Shown: positions 18,135 to 26,621 of the stretch, in pieces
Layout: each line of letters starts with the position of its first letter
How positions within the stretch are numbered: position 1 is the first letter of the stretch
Assembly: GCA_024072375.1 (NCBI GenBank)
Contig: CP099617.1
Coordinates: 1,716,001-1,780,000 of the forward strand
Source of the DNA: Sphingomonadaceae bacterium OTU29LAMAA1
Lineage (GTDB): Bacteria; Pseudomonadota; Alphaproteobacteria; Sphingomonadales; Sphingomonadaceae
DNA: 64,000 nt
Direction of reading: 5' to 3'
Notes under the pieces: generated by a model
What the model was told of the DNA's origin: nothing
The model's input: only the letters and a program-made list of their open reading frames with translations
The model's database searches: none
Program-made: the position numbers and the translations under genes

Positions 18135-20159
18135 ATGGCGGCATATGGCACGGCGATCACGTCGATCCGGGCCGGGACGGCACGGGCCGCCCTGCTGGAC
18201 GTAGCACTGGGTACGGCACTGGTAGCGGCACTGGGCTCAGCCCTGCTCGCGGCACCTGCCGCCGGGCAGACGGTCGCCTCGCCCGACGGTCGGGTGGCCG
18301 TGACGCTCGGCACCAGCAGCGACGACCAGCCGACCTATGCCGTCAGCGTCGGCGGGCGCCCGATCGTCACCCCATCCCCGCTCGGACTGGAATTCGAACG
18401 TTACGCCAAGCTGTCGAACGGCCTGCGCGTCGCATCGACCGACGCCGGCCGTGGCGAGGATCGCTATGCGCTGCCGGCGGGCAAGGTGTCGTCGGTGGCC
18501 GAACGCTACAACCAGATCGTCGTCCATATGGCCGAAAAGGACGGCCGGCGCCGCCGTCTTGACCTGATCGTCCGCGCCTACGACACCGGCATCGCGCTGC
18601 GCTACGCGGTCCCGCGACAGCCGAACCTCGCCACCCTGCGCATCGCCAACGAGCTGACGCAATTCGCCTTCGCCGCCGATTACGCCTGCACCGGGCTCAA
18701 CCTCGGCAGCTTCGGCACCAGCCACGAAGGCGAATACGATCCGGTCGCGGCATCGGCCATCCGCGCGCACAATCTCTACGAACTGCCCTTCGTCTGCCAG
18801 ACCGGCAGCGGCGGCCCGGCGATCGCCATCGCCGAAGCGGCGGTAGAGAACTGGCCGGCGATGTACCTGACCGGCACCGAAACCGGCGCGCTCGGCGTCG
18901 CGGCGAAACTGACCCGCCGCCCCGACGATCCCGCCATCGCGGTAAAGCTGGACGTCGCCGACGGCGTGGTCTCGCCGTGGCGCGTGGTGATGATCGCACC
19001 CGATGCCGGCACGCTGATCGAGAACACGCTGCTCACCAGCCTCAACCCGCCGGCCAAGGGCGACTTCGGCTGGGTGAAGCCCGGCAAGACCGCATGGGAC
19101 TGGTGGTCCGGCCCGCTGCTCGCCTGGGCGCCGCGGGCGGGATCGAACGCCGCCACCGAACGCGCCTTCGTCGATTTCGCAGCCTCGCTCGGCCTGCCGT
19201 ACATGATGGTCGACGATGGCTGGTACGCCAACAGCGGCACCGGCCCGCTGGTGCTGCCGGGTGCGGATCCGACCCGTCCGCTTCCGGAAATCGATCTTCC
19301 CGGCCTCGTCGCCTACGGCAAGGCTCGCGGCGTCGGCCTGATCCTGTGGATCAACTGGGAATTGCTCGATCGCGACATGGAGCGCATCCTCGGTTCCGTC
19401 GCGGATAGCGGTGCCAGGGGGATCAAGGTCGATTTCATGAACCGCGACGATCAGGACATGATCGGCTTTTACCACCGTCTCGCCGAGGCGACCGCGCGCC
19501 ACCACCTGCTGCTCGACCTGCACGGCGCGACGCATCCGTGGGGCATGACCCGCACATGGCCGAACTTCCTGACGCAGGAGGGCGTGCTGGGCGCGGAATA
19601 CAACAAGTGGACCCGGCGGATCACCGCGCGGCACAACATCACCCTCGCCTATACGCGGATGCTGGCGGGGCCGCTGGACTATACCCCCGGCGGCTATCGC
19701 AACGCGACGCCCGCGACCTTCGCCATCGCCGCGACCGGTCCGCAGACGCAGACGACGCGCGCCGCCGAACTGGCGAAATACGTGGTGTTCGAAAGCCCGC
19801 TGCAATCGGTCGCCGACACGCCGGATGCCTATCGCGGACAACCCGGCCTCGACTTCCTCGCCGCAGTACCGGCGACATGGGACGAAACCCGCTTTCTGTC
19901 CGGCACGATGGGGGAATCGATCGCGATCGCCCGGCGCAAGGATCGGACATGGTATGTCGGCGCGATGACCGACGCCGCCCGCAGCGTGACCGTGCCGCTC
20001 TCGTTCCTCGGCAAGGGCAGCTATACCGCCCGACTGTGGAGCGACGGCGCGACGGCGACCGATCTCGCCACCACCAGCCGGCGGGTCGACGCGGCGGCGA
20101 CGCTGACGCTCGACCTGCACGCCGCGGGCGGCGCCGCCGCCATCCTCGCCCCACGCTGA
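18135..20159 (+). CDS. Exported GH97 glycoside hydrolase, retaining (alpha-galactosidase-like) type
   Basis: A 674-residue enzyme with an N-terminal signal peptide (hydrophobic stretch to about residue 44, cleaved near AAGQ), the GH97 N-terminal beta-sandwich (SPDGRVAVTL...) and a TIM barrel starting at KTAWDWWSGPLLAW. GH97 contains inverting alpha-glucosidases and retaining alpha-galactosidases or beta-L-arabinopyranosidases. This protein has Asp in GIKVDFMNRDDQ, the position used as nucleophile by the retaining type. The start was set at the ATG at 18135 because GGGAGG (18123-18128) is correctly spaced from it; the ATG at 18129 is too close. It is the first gene of a plus-strand set with two esterases. 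Confidence 0.86.
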   Translation: MAAYGTAITSIRAGTARAALLDVALGTALVAALGSALLAAPAAGQTVASPDGRVAVTLGTSSDDQPTYAVSVGGRPIVTPSPLGLEFERYAKLSNGLRVASTDAGRGEDRYALPAGKVSSVAERYNQIVVHMAEKDGRRRRLDLIVRAYDTGIALRYAVPRQPNLATLRIANELTQFAFAADYACTGLNLGSFGTSHEGEYDPVAASAIRAHNLYELPFVCQTGSGGPAIAIAEAAVENWPAMYLTGTETGALGVAAKLTRRPDDPAIAVKLDVADGVVSPWRVVMIAPDAGTLIENTLLTSLNPPAKGDFGWVKPGKTAWDWWSGPLLAWAPRAGSNAATERAFVDFAASLGLPYMMVDDGWYANSGTGPLVLPGADPTRPLPEIDLPGLVAYGKARGVGLILWINWELLDRDMERILGSVADSGARGIKVDFMNRDDQDMIGFYHRLAEATARHHLLLDLHGATHPWGMTRTWPNFLTQEGVLGAEYNKWTRRITARHNITLAYTRMLAGPLDYTPGGYRNATPATFAIAATGPQTQTTRAAELAKYVVFESPLQSVADTPDAYRGQPGLDFLAAVPATWDETRFLSGTMGESIAIARRKDRTWYVGAMTDAARSVTVPLSFLGKGSYTARLWSDGATATDLATTSRRVDAAATLTLDLHAAGGAAAILAPR

Positions 20160-20175
20160 TCCGGAAGACCGTCGC

Positions 20176-20937
20176 ATGAAACTCGCCATCGCCCTGCTGC
20201 TCGCCGTCCCGACCGGCCCCGCTCTCGCACAGTCGTTGCCGACCGCCGAACAGAAGGCGCAATGGGAACGCGAGGGCGAAGAGCGGCTGCACAAGGATTT
20301 CGGCTGGCTCGGTCGTTATCAGGAGGCGAATGCGAAGGTGACCGCACCGGCGAAGGTCGTCTTCATGGGCGATTCGATCACGCAGGGCTGGTTCGACATG
20401 ATGCCCGCCTTTTTCACACCCGGCCGCTACGGTCGCGGGATCGGCGGACAGACGACGCCGCAGATGCTGCTCCGCTTTCGTCAGGACGTGATCGACCTGC
20501 ATCCGCAGGTGGTGCAGATCATGGCCGGTACCAACGATATCGCCGGCAATACCGGGCCGATGACCGCGGCGCAGACGAAAGCCAATCTGATGTCGATGGC
20601 GGAGCTGGCGCGCGCGCATGGCATTCGTGTCATCCTCGCCTCGATCCCGCCGGCGGATCATTTCCCGTGGCGACCGGGCCTCGACACGGCGACGCCGATC
20701 GCCGCGATGAATGCATGGATGAAGGATTACGCCGCGCGCACCGGCGCGACCTACGCCGATTACTGGACCGCGCTGCACGACGGCGACGCGCTGAAGGCCA
20801 GCCTGACCTATGACGGGGTGCACCCGAACAAGGCGGGCTATGCGGTAATGGCGCCGGTGGCGGAGGCGGCGATTCGCCGAGCGATGGCGAAACCCGCGCC
20901 CGTCCACACCCCTGCCCCCGCCCCGATCGCCCGGTGA
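20176..20937 (+). CDS. Exported SGNH/GDSL hydrolase, probable acetylesterase
   Basis: A 253-residue periplasmic esterase with a signal peptide (residues 1-18, ending ALAQ). The SGNH blocks are all present: FMGDSITQGW with the nucleophile Ser, RGIGGQTTPQ with Gly, MAGTNDIAG with Asn, and DGVHPNKAGY with the catalytic Asp-x-x-His. It starts 16 bases after GH97 with a GGAAGA ribosome-binding site and overlaps the next gene at its stop (GTGA). In this locus it is most likely to remove acetyl groups from xyloglucan or xylan side chains; the substrate is inferred from neighbours. The extreme C-terminus is a Pro/Ala-rich tail. Confidence 0.85.
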   Translation: MKLAIALLLAVPTGPALAQSLPTAEQKAQWEREGEERLHKDFGWLGRYQEANAKVTAPAKVVFMGDSITQGWFDMMPAFFTPGRYGRGIGGQTTPQMLLRFRQDVIDLHPQVVQIMAGTNDIAGNTGPMTAAQTKANLMSMAELARAHGIRVILASIPPADHFPWRPGLDTATPIAAMNAWMKDYAARTGATYADYWTALHDGDALKASLTYDGVHPNKAGYAVMAPVAEAAIRRAMAKPAPVHTPAPAPIAR

Positions 20938-22406
20938 TGATCGCACTGGCGCTCGCACTCGCGGCGGCGGGACCGGTGATCCGTACCGACCACGGCCCCG
21001 TCCGCGGCGAGGCGCTGGCGAGCGGCGGTGCGGTGTTCCGCGGCATCCCCTTCGCCGCGCCGCCGGTGGGCGCCTTGCGCTGGCGCGCGCCCCGGCCACC
21101 GAAGCGCTGGACGCGAACTCGCGCTGCGATGGCCGAACACGCCGCCTGCCCGCAGGTCGTCTATGGCGACTGGAACCGGACCGCCGCCAACGCGAGCAGC
21201 GAGGATTGCCTGTTCGTCGACGTGCGCACCCCGTCACTGAACGGCGCGGCGAAGCTGCCGGTGCTGGTCTGGATCCACGGCGGCAGCAACCGGGCGGGGG
21301 CCGGCGGCGGCACGGTGGAATCGCGGATCACCGACAAGGGCATCGTGCTGGTCAGCGTCCAGTATCGCCTCGGCGCCTTCGGCTTCCTGTCGCACCCTGC
21401 GCTCAGCCGCGAACAGGGCGGGCGCAGCGGCAATTACGGCCTGATGGATCAGCAGGCGGCGCTTCGCTGGGTCCGGCGCAATATCGCCCGCTTCGGCGGC
21501 GATCCGGCGCGGGTGACGATCGCGGGCGAATCCGCCGGAGCGATGGACGTCGGCCTGCACATGCTCAGCCCCGGATCGCGCGGCTTGTTCGCTCAGGCGA
21601 TCGCGGAGAGCGGCACGGCGGGCTTCGGCACCGCCCCGCGCACGCTCCAGGCCAATGAAGTCGTGGGTACGCTCATCGCAAGGGGGGGCGGCCTGCCTGC
21701 GGACGCGACGGCGGCGCAGCTCCGCAGGTTGCCGATGGCGGCGGTGCTGAAGGCGGACGCGCAGGTCGATGCACCCGGCCTCGACGACGACAGCTTCGTG
21801 TGGTTGCAGGCGGTGGTGGACGGCGCGGTGTTGCCCGACACGCCCGCGCACCTGTTCGCCAGCGGCCGGATCAATCCCGCGCCTCTGGTGATCGGCATCA
21901 ATGCCCGGGAATTGACGCTCCACGGCGGTTTGCCTGCCGCCGCCGCGACGGTACGCCGCGAATTCGGCCGCTACGCCGATCGCGCGCTGCGCTTCTACGG
22001 GTTGCAGCCGGGCGGCACGCCGGTGTCGGACGCGCGTCTGGGCGACGTGACGCTGCAACTGGCGAACGACATCACCTTCCGCTGTCCCGCGATCGCCGTG
22101 TCGAATGCGCTTACCCGGCATGGCGGCACGGTGTGGCAATATCAGTTCGACTACGCCCCGCCCGGCGGCACGGTCAGTCATGCCAGCGAACTCGGCTATC
22201 TGTTCAACCCGCCGCAGCCCGGCCAGCCGCCGTTGCAGGCCTATTGGGTGAACTTCGTGAAGACGGGCGAGCCGAACGGCGCGGGGCTGGTACGCTGGCC
22301 GGCGTACGATCGGAAGACCCGCGATTACATGGCATTCGATCAGGACGGGCCGGTCGCCAGGCGCGACTTGCGGCGCGATATCTGCGACCTGCGCGATACG
22401 CCCTGA
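20934..22406 (+). CDS. Type-B carboxylesterase
   Basis: A 490-residue alpha/beta hydrolase of the carboxylesterase/lipase type-B family, with a short N-terminal hydrophobic segment (MMIALALALAAAGP) that probably exports it. Hallmarks: FRGIPFAAPPVGALRW, SEDCLFVDV, the oxyanion HGGSN, the nucleophile elbow GESAGAMDV, and a C-terminal catalytic His in VSHASELGYLF. Translation begins with GTG overlapping the stop of the SGNH gene (ATG at 20937 is an alternative). As a second esterase behind GH97 it may cleave aryl or acyl esters attached to plant cell-wall glycans. The true substrate is not evident. Confidence 0.85.
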   Translation: MMIALALALAAAGPVIRTDHGPVRGEALASGGAVFRGIPFAAPPVGALRWRAPRPPKRWTRTRAAMAEHAACPQVVYGDWNRTAANASSEDCLFVDVRTPSLNGAAKLPVLVWIHGGSNRAGAGGGTVESRITDKGIVLVSVQYRLGAFGFLSHPALSREQGGRSGNYGLMDQQAALRWVRRNIARFGGDPARVTIAGESAGAMDVGLHMLSPGSRGLFAQAIAESGTAGFGTAPRTLQANEVVGTLIARGGGLPADATAAQLRRLPMAAVLKADAQVDAPGLDDDSFVWLQAVVDGAVLPDTPAHLFASGRINPAPLVIGINARELTLHGGLPAAAATVRREFGRYADRALRFYGLQPGGTPVSDARLGDVTLQLANDITFRCPAIAVSNALTRHGGTVWQYQFDYAPPGGTVSHASELGYLFNPPQPGQPPLQAYWVNFVKTGEPNGAGLVRWPAYDRKTRDYMAFDQDGPVARRDLRRDICDLRDTP

Positions 22407-22439
22407 TCGCCATTCCGCGCCTTCGTCGCTGCTGGCTTG

Positions 22440-23345
22440 TCAGTTGCCCCACAGCCGGGCCGCACCGCGCACACCCGAACTGTCGCCCCATTGCGCCGCG
22501 ACGATGCGCCCCTCCCAATCTCCGCCGAAGCTGTAGCGGTCGATCACCGCCGGCAGCGCATCGTATATCTCCGATACGTTGCTCATCCCGCCGCCGATGA
22601 CGAAGACGTCGGGGTCGACGATGTTGGCGATCATCGCCATCGCCCGTCCCAGCCGGTCGACATACGCGTCGAGCGCCGCCTTCGCATGGGGCGTTCCGGC
22701 ACGCGCCGCGGCGACGATGGCAGGCCCCGAATGCGTCTCGCCGCTGCGCGCCGCCATATCCTTTTGCAAACCGGTTCCCGACACCAGCATGTCGAGGCAT
22801 CCATGTTGTCCGCACCAACAGGCGGGACCGGGATATTCCGCGGCGGTCATCCACGGCAACGGCACATGGCCCCATTCGCCGCCCATGCCGTTCGCGCCCT
22901 CGACGATCCGGCCATCGACCACCAGTCCGCCGCCGACGCCGGTGCCGACGATCACCGCGAACGCCGATCGCGCGCCCGTCGCGGCGCCGTCGACCGCCTC
23001 GGACAAGGCGAGGCAATTGGCATCGTTGGCCATCCGCACCTCACGGCCCAACGCCGCCTCCAGATCCTCGCGAAAGGTCCGGCCGTTCAGGAACGTCGCG
23101 TTCGAATTGCGCATGCGCCCGTCGCGGGGGTTGATCGATCCCGGGGTGCCGATGCCGATCGTGCCGGCACTGCCCGCGTCTGCCTCTGCACGACCGATCA
23201 GATCGCGGACATCCCGGATCGCCTGATCGTAGTCGCCGGGGTTGGGCGTGCGGACCCGTGCCAGAAACGCACCATGGCGATCGAGCGCCGCGGCCTCGAT
23301 CTTGGTGCCTCCGAAATCGATGCCGATCTGGATCACGTTCGTCAT
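22440..23345 (-). CDS. mak: ROK-family fructokinase/mannokinase
   Basis: A cytosolic sugar kinase of 301 residues, closely resembling E. coli Mak (YajF) along its length. The phosphate-binding motif IDFGGTKIEAAAL, the catalytic Asp in MANDANCLALSEA, FAVIVGTGVGGG, the GGEWGHVPLPW segment, and the zinc motif CWCGQHGCLD define the ROK fold; GGGMSNV and DSSGVRGAARLW complete the match. Mak phosphorylates fructose and, weakly, mannose or glucose. A role on hexoses released by this locus is inferred. It diverges from the ROK repressor gene around the inverted repeat at 23389-23413. Confidence 0.85.
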   Translation of the reverse strand: MTNVIQIGIDFGGTKIEAAALDRHGAFLARVRTPNPGDYDQAIRDVRDLIGRAEADAGSAGTIGIGTPGSINPRDGRMRNSNATFLNGRTFREDLEAALGREVRMANDANCLALSEAVDGAATGARSAFAVIVGTGVGGGLVVDGRIVEGANGMGGEWGHVPLPWMTAAEYPGPACWCGQHGCLDMLVSGTGLQKDMAARSGETHSGPAIVAAARAGTPHAKAALDAYVDRLGRAMAMIANIVDPDVFVIGGGMSNVSEIYDALPAVIDRYSFGGDWEGRIVAAQWGDSSGVRGAARLWGN

Positions 23346-23388
23346 GCTCCTGCGCCGCTACTGCCGGCGACGGGTCGCCTCGGTCTGG

Positions 23389-23413
23389 ATTGGTATTACA
23401 TCGGCATAACAAT
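23389..23413. promoter_or_regulatory. Inverted repeat in the mak/ROK-regulator divergent spacer, candidate operator
   Basis: ATTGGTAT (23389-23396) and ATAACAAT (23406-23413) match as an inverted repeat at 7 of 8 positions with a 9-base spacer. It sits in the only AT-rich part of the 190-base region between mak and the ROK repressor gene, about 45 bases from mak. A binding site for the adjacent repressor is the simplest reading. Confidence 0.5.
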
Positions 23414-23535
23414 AAGGCAAATTGAGATAATTCTGCTGGCATGCGGGCCGGATTACCGTACCCAAACGGGGTGACGAATTCAGCGAGTGGGGATAGGCGT
23501 TCCTGACCCTGATAAAGCATGGAGCCACACTCGAT

Positions 23536-24777
23536 ATGCCGATCAGCTTCGGTTCCAAACCCGGCCGCCGTATCGATGCACAGACCTCGGACGGCCGCGA
23601 CGCGCGTTTGTCGCGCAGCTTGTCGGGCACCAATCTGGAACGTGCCGGGGACTATAACCTGCGGACCGTGCTGCAGGCCGTCCGGCTCAATCGCGATACG
23701 ACGCGGGTCGCCATCGCGCAGCAGACCGGACTGACCGCGCCGACCATCGCCAACATCACGGGTCGGCTGATCGACATGGGCCTCGTCCGCAACGCCGGCA
23801 GGATGCAGGGCGGCCGGGGCCAGCCGGCGCTGCGCTTGCAGATCAATCCCGAAGGCGCTTTCGGCATCGGCCTCAATATCGATCGCGACCATCTGACGCT
23901 GGTTTCGCTCGATCTGGCGGGACAGGTCCGCAGCCGGGTGACGCGCGAGGTCGCGTTCGCGATGCCGGACGACGTCTCCGCCTTCGTTCGTGACGTCCTG
24001 GACGATGTGATCGCGCAGGGCGGCGTGGATCGCGACCGGGTGCTCGGCGTCGGCGTGGCGATCCCCGACGATCTCGGACGCATCCGCCTGCCGCACCAGC
24101 CCGCCGGTTACGACAAATGGAACGAGGTCGATCTGGCCGCGCTCCTAAAAATAGTCCCCTGGCCCATCCACCACGACAATGATGCCGCCGCCGCGGCTGT
24201 GGGCGAGGCAGAATATGGGACTGCGTTCGACAATCCCAGCTTCTTCTATCTGCTGATCAGCGCCGGACTGGGCGGCGGGCCGGTGATCGATCGCTCCTAT
24301 CATCGCGGCGCGAACGCCCGCAGCGGCGAGATCGGCCTGATGCCCGACATTACCGGCCGGCCCGGCGCGACGGTACAGGATACCGTATCGCTCTCTGCCT
24401 TGCTCGCACGAATGGAAGCGGAAGGTTTCGCCGATCCGACCGTCGCCGATCTCGCAGGCGACGACGCAGGACTGGAGGATGTGGTGGCGGGCTGGCTGGC
24501 GGATGCGGTGCGCGCGCTCACCGCACCGCTGGTGGCGATCAATTGCCTGCTCGACCCCGACGCGATCCTGATCGGCGGGCGCCTGCCGATGCCATTGATC
24601 GACCGTCTCGCGGCCGGGCTGACCGCCGCGCTAGATGCCGTTCCGCAGCCCTCACGCGCCAAGATCATGCCCGCGGTGATGGCGCAGGATGCACCGGCGA
24701 TCGGCGCCGCGATCCTGCCCTTCCTGGCGCATATCCTCCCGTCCGACGCGATCCTGATCCAGAGCGGCCGGCAATGA
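23536..24777 (+). CDS. ROK-family transcriptional repressor
   Basis: A 413-residue DNA-binding protein of the NagC/XylR type. The N-terminal winged helix-turn-helix covers roughly residues 35-95 (YNLRTVLQAVRLN..., then TAPTIANITGRLIDMGLV). The sugar-binding ROK domain follows with GIGLNIDRDHLTLVSLD and HHDNDAAAAAVGEAEYG. The zinc motif of true ROK kinases (CxCGxxGC) is absent, as expected for a regulator that does not phosphorylate. It overlaps the GH9 gene by 4 bases (ATGA), so regulator and endoglucanase are co-expressed. Its inducer is probably a sugar or oligosaccharide from the locus. Confidence 0.88.
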   Translation: MPISFGSKPGRRIDAQTSDGRDARLSRSLSGTNLERAGDYNLRTVLQAVRLNRDTTRVAIAQQTGLTAPTIANITGRLIDMGLVRNAGRMQGGRGQPALRLQINPEGAFGIGLNIDRDHLTLVSLDLAGQVRSRVTREVAFAMPDDVSAFVRDVLDDVIAQGGVDRDRVLGVGVAIPDDLGRIRLPHQPAGYDKWNEVDLAALLKIVPWPIHHDNDAAAAAVGEAEYGTAFDNPSFFYLLISAGLGGGPVIDRSYHRGANARSGEIGLMPDITGRPGATVQDTVSLSALLARMEAEGFADPTVADLAGDDAGLEDVVAGWLADAVRALTAPLVAINCLLDPDAILIGGRLPMPLIDRLAAGLTAALDAVPQPSRAKIMPAVMAQDAPAIGAAILPFLAHILPSDAILIQSGRQ

Positions 24778-26621
24778 CGACATGGCGGGTGCTGCTGCTC
24801 CTGATTGGGGCGGCACCCGTCGCAGCGGTCCCGGCCGAACCTTCGCCCGGCACGATCCGCATCGACCAGCTGGGTTACGAAACGACGGGCCCGAAGCATG
24901 CAATCGTCGCGACACCGGACCTGACGCCCCTGCCCTGGACGCTGGTCGACAGCACGGGCGAGCCGGTCGCGACTGGCACGACGCGGCCCTTCGGCCACGA
25001 CCCCGCATCCGACGAGACGATCCAGCGGGTCGACTTCACCGGTTTCATGATGACGGGCGAAGGCTATCGCCTCACCATCGGACGGCTTGGCAGCCAGTTA
25101 TTCAGCATCGCCGACCGCCCGTTCGCCGCAGCCGCGACGGCGGCGATGAGCTTCTTCTATCAGCAGCGTAGCGGTGTGCCGATCGAGGCGCGCTACGTCC
25201 AGCGCCCGGACCTCGCGCGCGCCGCCGGCCACGCGCGCGAGATCGTCACCTGTTTCCACGGGCGTGATCAGCGCAGCGTACGCTGGCCCGGATGCGACTA
25301 CCGCCTCGACGCCACCGGCGGCTGGTACGACGCCGGCGATCACGGCAAATATGTGGTCAACGGCGGCGTGTCCGCCTGGACGTTGCTCGACCTGCACGAG
25401 CGGCTTGCGGCCCTGGGCGATGCCGATGCATTCGCCGATGGCCGGCTGGCGCTGCCCGAGCGTGGCAACGGCCGCGACGATCTGCTGGACGAGGCGCGGG
25501 TCGAGGTAGCGTTCCTGCTGGCGATGCAGGTGCCGCAAGGGCGACGGGTGACGGTGGCGTTCAGCACCGACACCGGCGCTCCGGCCAAGGATTTCCGGAC
25601 GATAGATGCGGGTGGTCTGGTCCACACCAAGGTGGCGGACGAAGCGTGGACGGGCTTGCCGATGGCGCCGGCCGCCGATCCGATGCGCCGCTTTCTCTAC
25701 CCGCCATCAACGGCTGCAACATTCAACATGGTCGCTGTCGCCGCACAGGCGGCGCGCATCTGGCGGCAGAGCGATCCTGCCTTTGCAGACCGGGCGCTGG
25801 CGGCGGCGCGCAGGGGATGGGAGGCCGCGGAGCGCATCCCCGGTCTTCACGCCAGTTCGGATTTCACCGGTAGCGGCGGCTATGGCGACCGTCAGATTGC
25901 CGACGAACGTTTCTGGGCGGCGGCACAGCTGTTCGTCACCACCGGCGAGGCACCGTTCCGCGCGGTCGTGACCGCGGCACCCTTCCTCCGCGACGGCAGC
26001 GTCGATCTTGGCTGGGGCAGCACCGCACTCGCCGGTGTGTTGACGCTTGCCACCGTGCCGAACGGATTGCCGCCCGACCTGCATGCCGTTATCCGGGACG
26101 AAATCGTCGCACGAGCCGACATGCTGCTCGCCGAGCGAGATCATAGCGGCTATCGGCTGCCCTTCTCCGGCGCGTATTATGGCTGGGGTTCGAATTCGAC
26201 GCTGCTCAACCGCGCAATCGTGCTCGGTGTCGCCTATCAGATCACCCGCAACGCGGCCTATCGCGACGCCGTCGTCGATGTCGCCGACTACGTCTTCGGC
26301 CGCAATGCCCTCGATCGTTCGTTCGTCACCGGCTTTGGCGCGCGCACGACGCATCAGCCCCATCACCGTTTTTGGGCGCAGGCAGCAGATGCCCGCTATC
26401 CGGCGCCGCCGCCGGGTGTCCTTTCGGGCGGTCCGAACGACAGTGCCCGCTTGGACGATGGCGATCCCCTTAAGGGCCGCTGCGTCGGGCAGACGTGCTG
26501 GCGCGACGACTGGCGCGCCTTCACGATGAACGAGGTCGCGATCAACTGGAACGCGCCGCTGGTATGGGTGACGGCGTTCCTTGATGCTACGCGGATCAGG
26601 AGCGCCCGAGCGCCCGGATAA
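24774..26621 (+). CDS. Exported GH9 endoglucanase
   Basis: A 615-residue inverting beta-1,4-glucanase, and the only endo-acting backbone enzyme seen in this locus. It begins with a signal peptide (MTTWRVLLLLIGAAPVAAVPAE), then an Ig-like CelD_N domain (IRIDQLGYETTGPKHAIV..., about residues 25-105), then the (alpha/alpha)6 barrel. Catalytic features are GGWYDAGDHGKYVVNGG with the nucleophilic-water Asp (about residue 185), the HQPHHRF substrate-binding histidine, and the acid Glu in MNEVAINWNAPLVW near the C-terminus. Canonical xyloglucan loci often use GH74 instead; none is present here. Its 3' end overlaps the convergent cupin gene by 26 bases. Confidence 0.92.
   Translation: MTTWRVLLLLIGAAPVAAVPAEPSPGTIRIDQLGYETTGPKHAIVATPDLTPLPWTLVDSTGEPVATGTTRPFGHDPASDETIQRVDFTGFMMTGEGYRLTIGRLGSQLFSIADRPFAAAATAAMSFFYQQRSGVPIEARYVQRPDLARAAGHAREIVTCFHGRDQRSVRWPGCDYRLDATGGWYDAGDHGKYVVNGGVSAWTLLDLHERLAALGDADAFADGRLALPERGNGRDDLLDEARVEVAFLLAMQVPQGRRVTVAFSTDTGAPAKDFRTIDAGGLVHTKVADEAWTGLPMAPAADPMRRFLYPPSTAATFNMVAVAAQAARIWRQSDPAFADRALAAARRGWEAAERIPGLHASSDFTGSGGYGDRQIADERFWAAAQLFVTTGEAPFRAVVTAAPFLRDGSVDLGWGSTALAGVLTLATVPNGLPPDLHAVIRDEIVARADMLLAERDHSGYRLPFSGAYYGWGSNSTLLNRAIVLGVAYQITRNAAYRDAVVDVADYVFGRNALDRSFVTGFGARTTHQPHHRFWAQAADARYPAPPPGVLSGGPNDSARLDDGDPLKGRCVGQTCWRDDWRAFTMNEVAINWNAPLVWVTAFLDATRIRSARAPG

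Noticed and set aside
22440..23345. The ROK kinase as a glucokinase or N-acetylglucosamine kinase
   Set aside because: The sequence follows Mak (fructokinase) more closely, including EWGH.PLPW and the DSSGVRGAA end.
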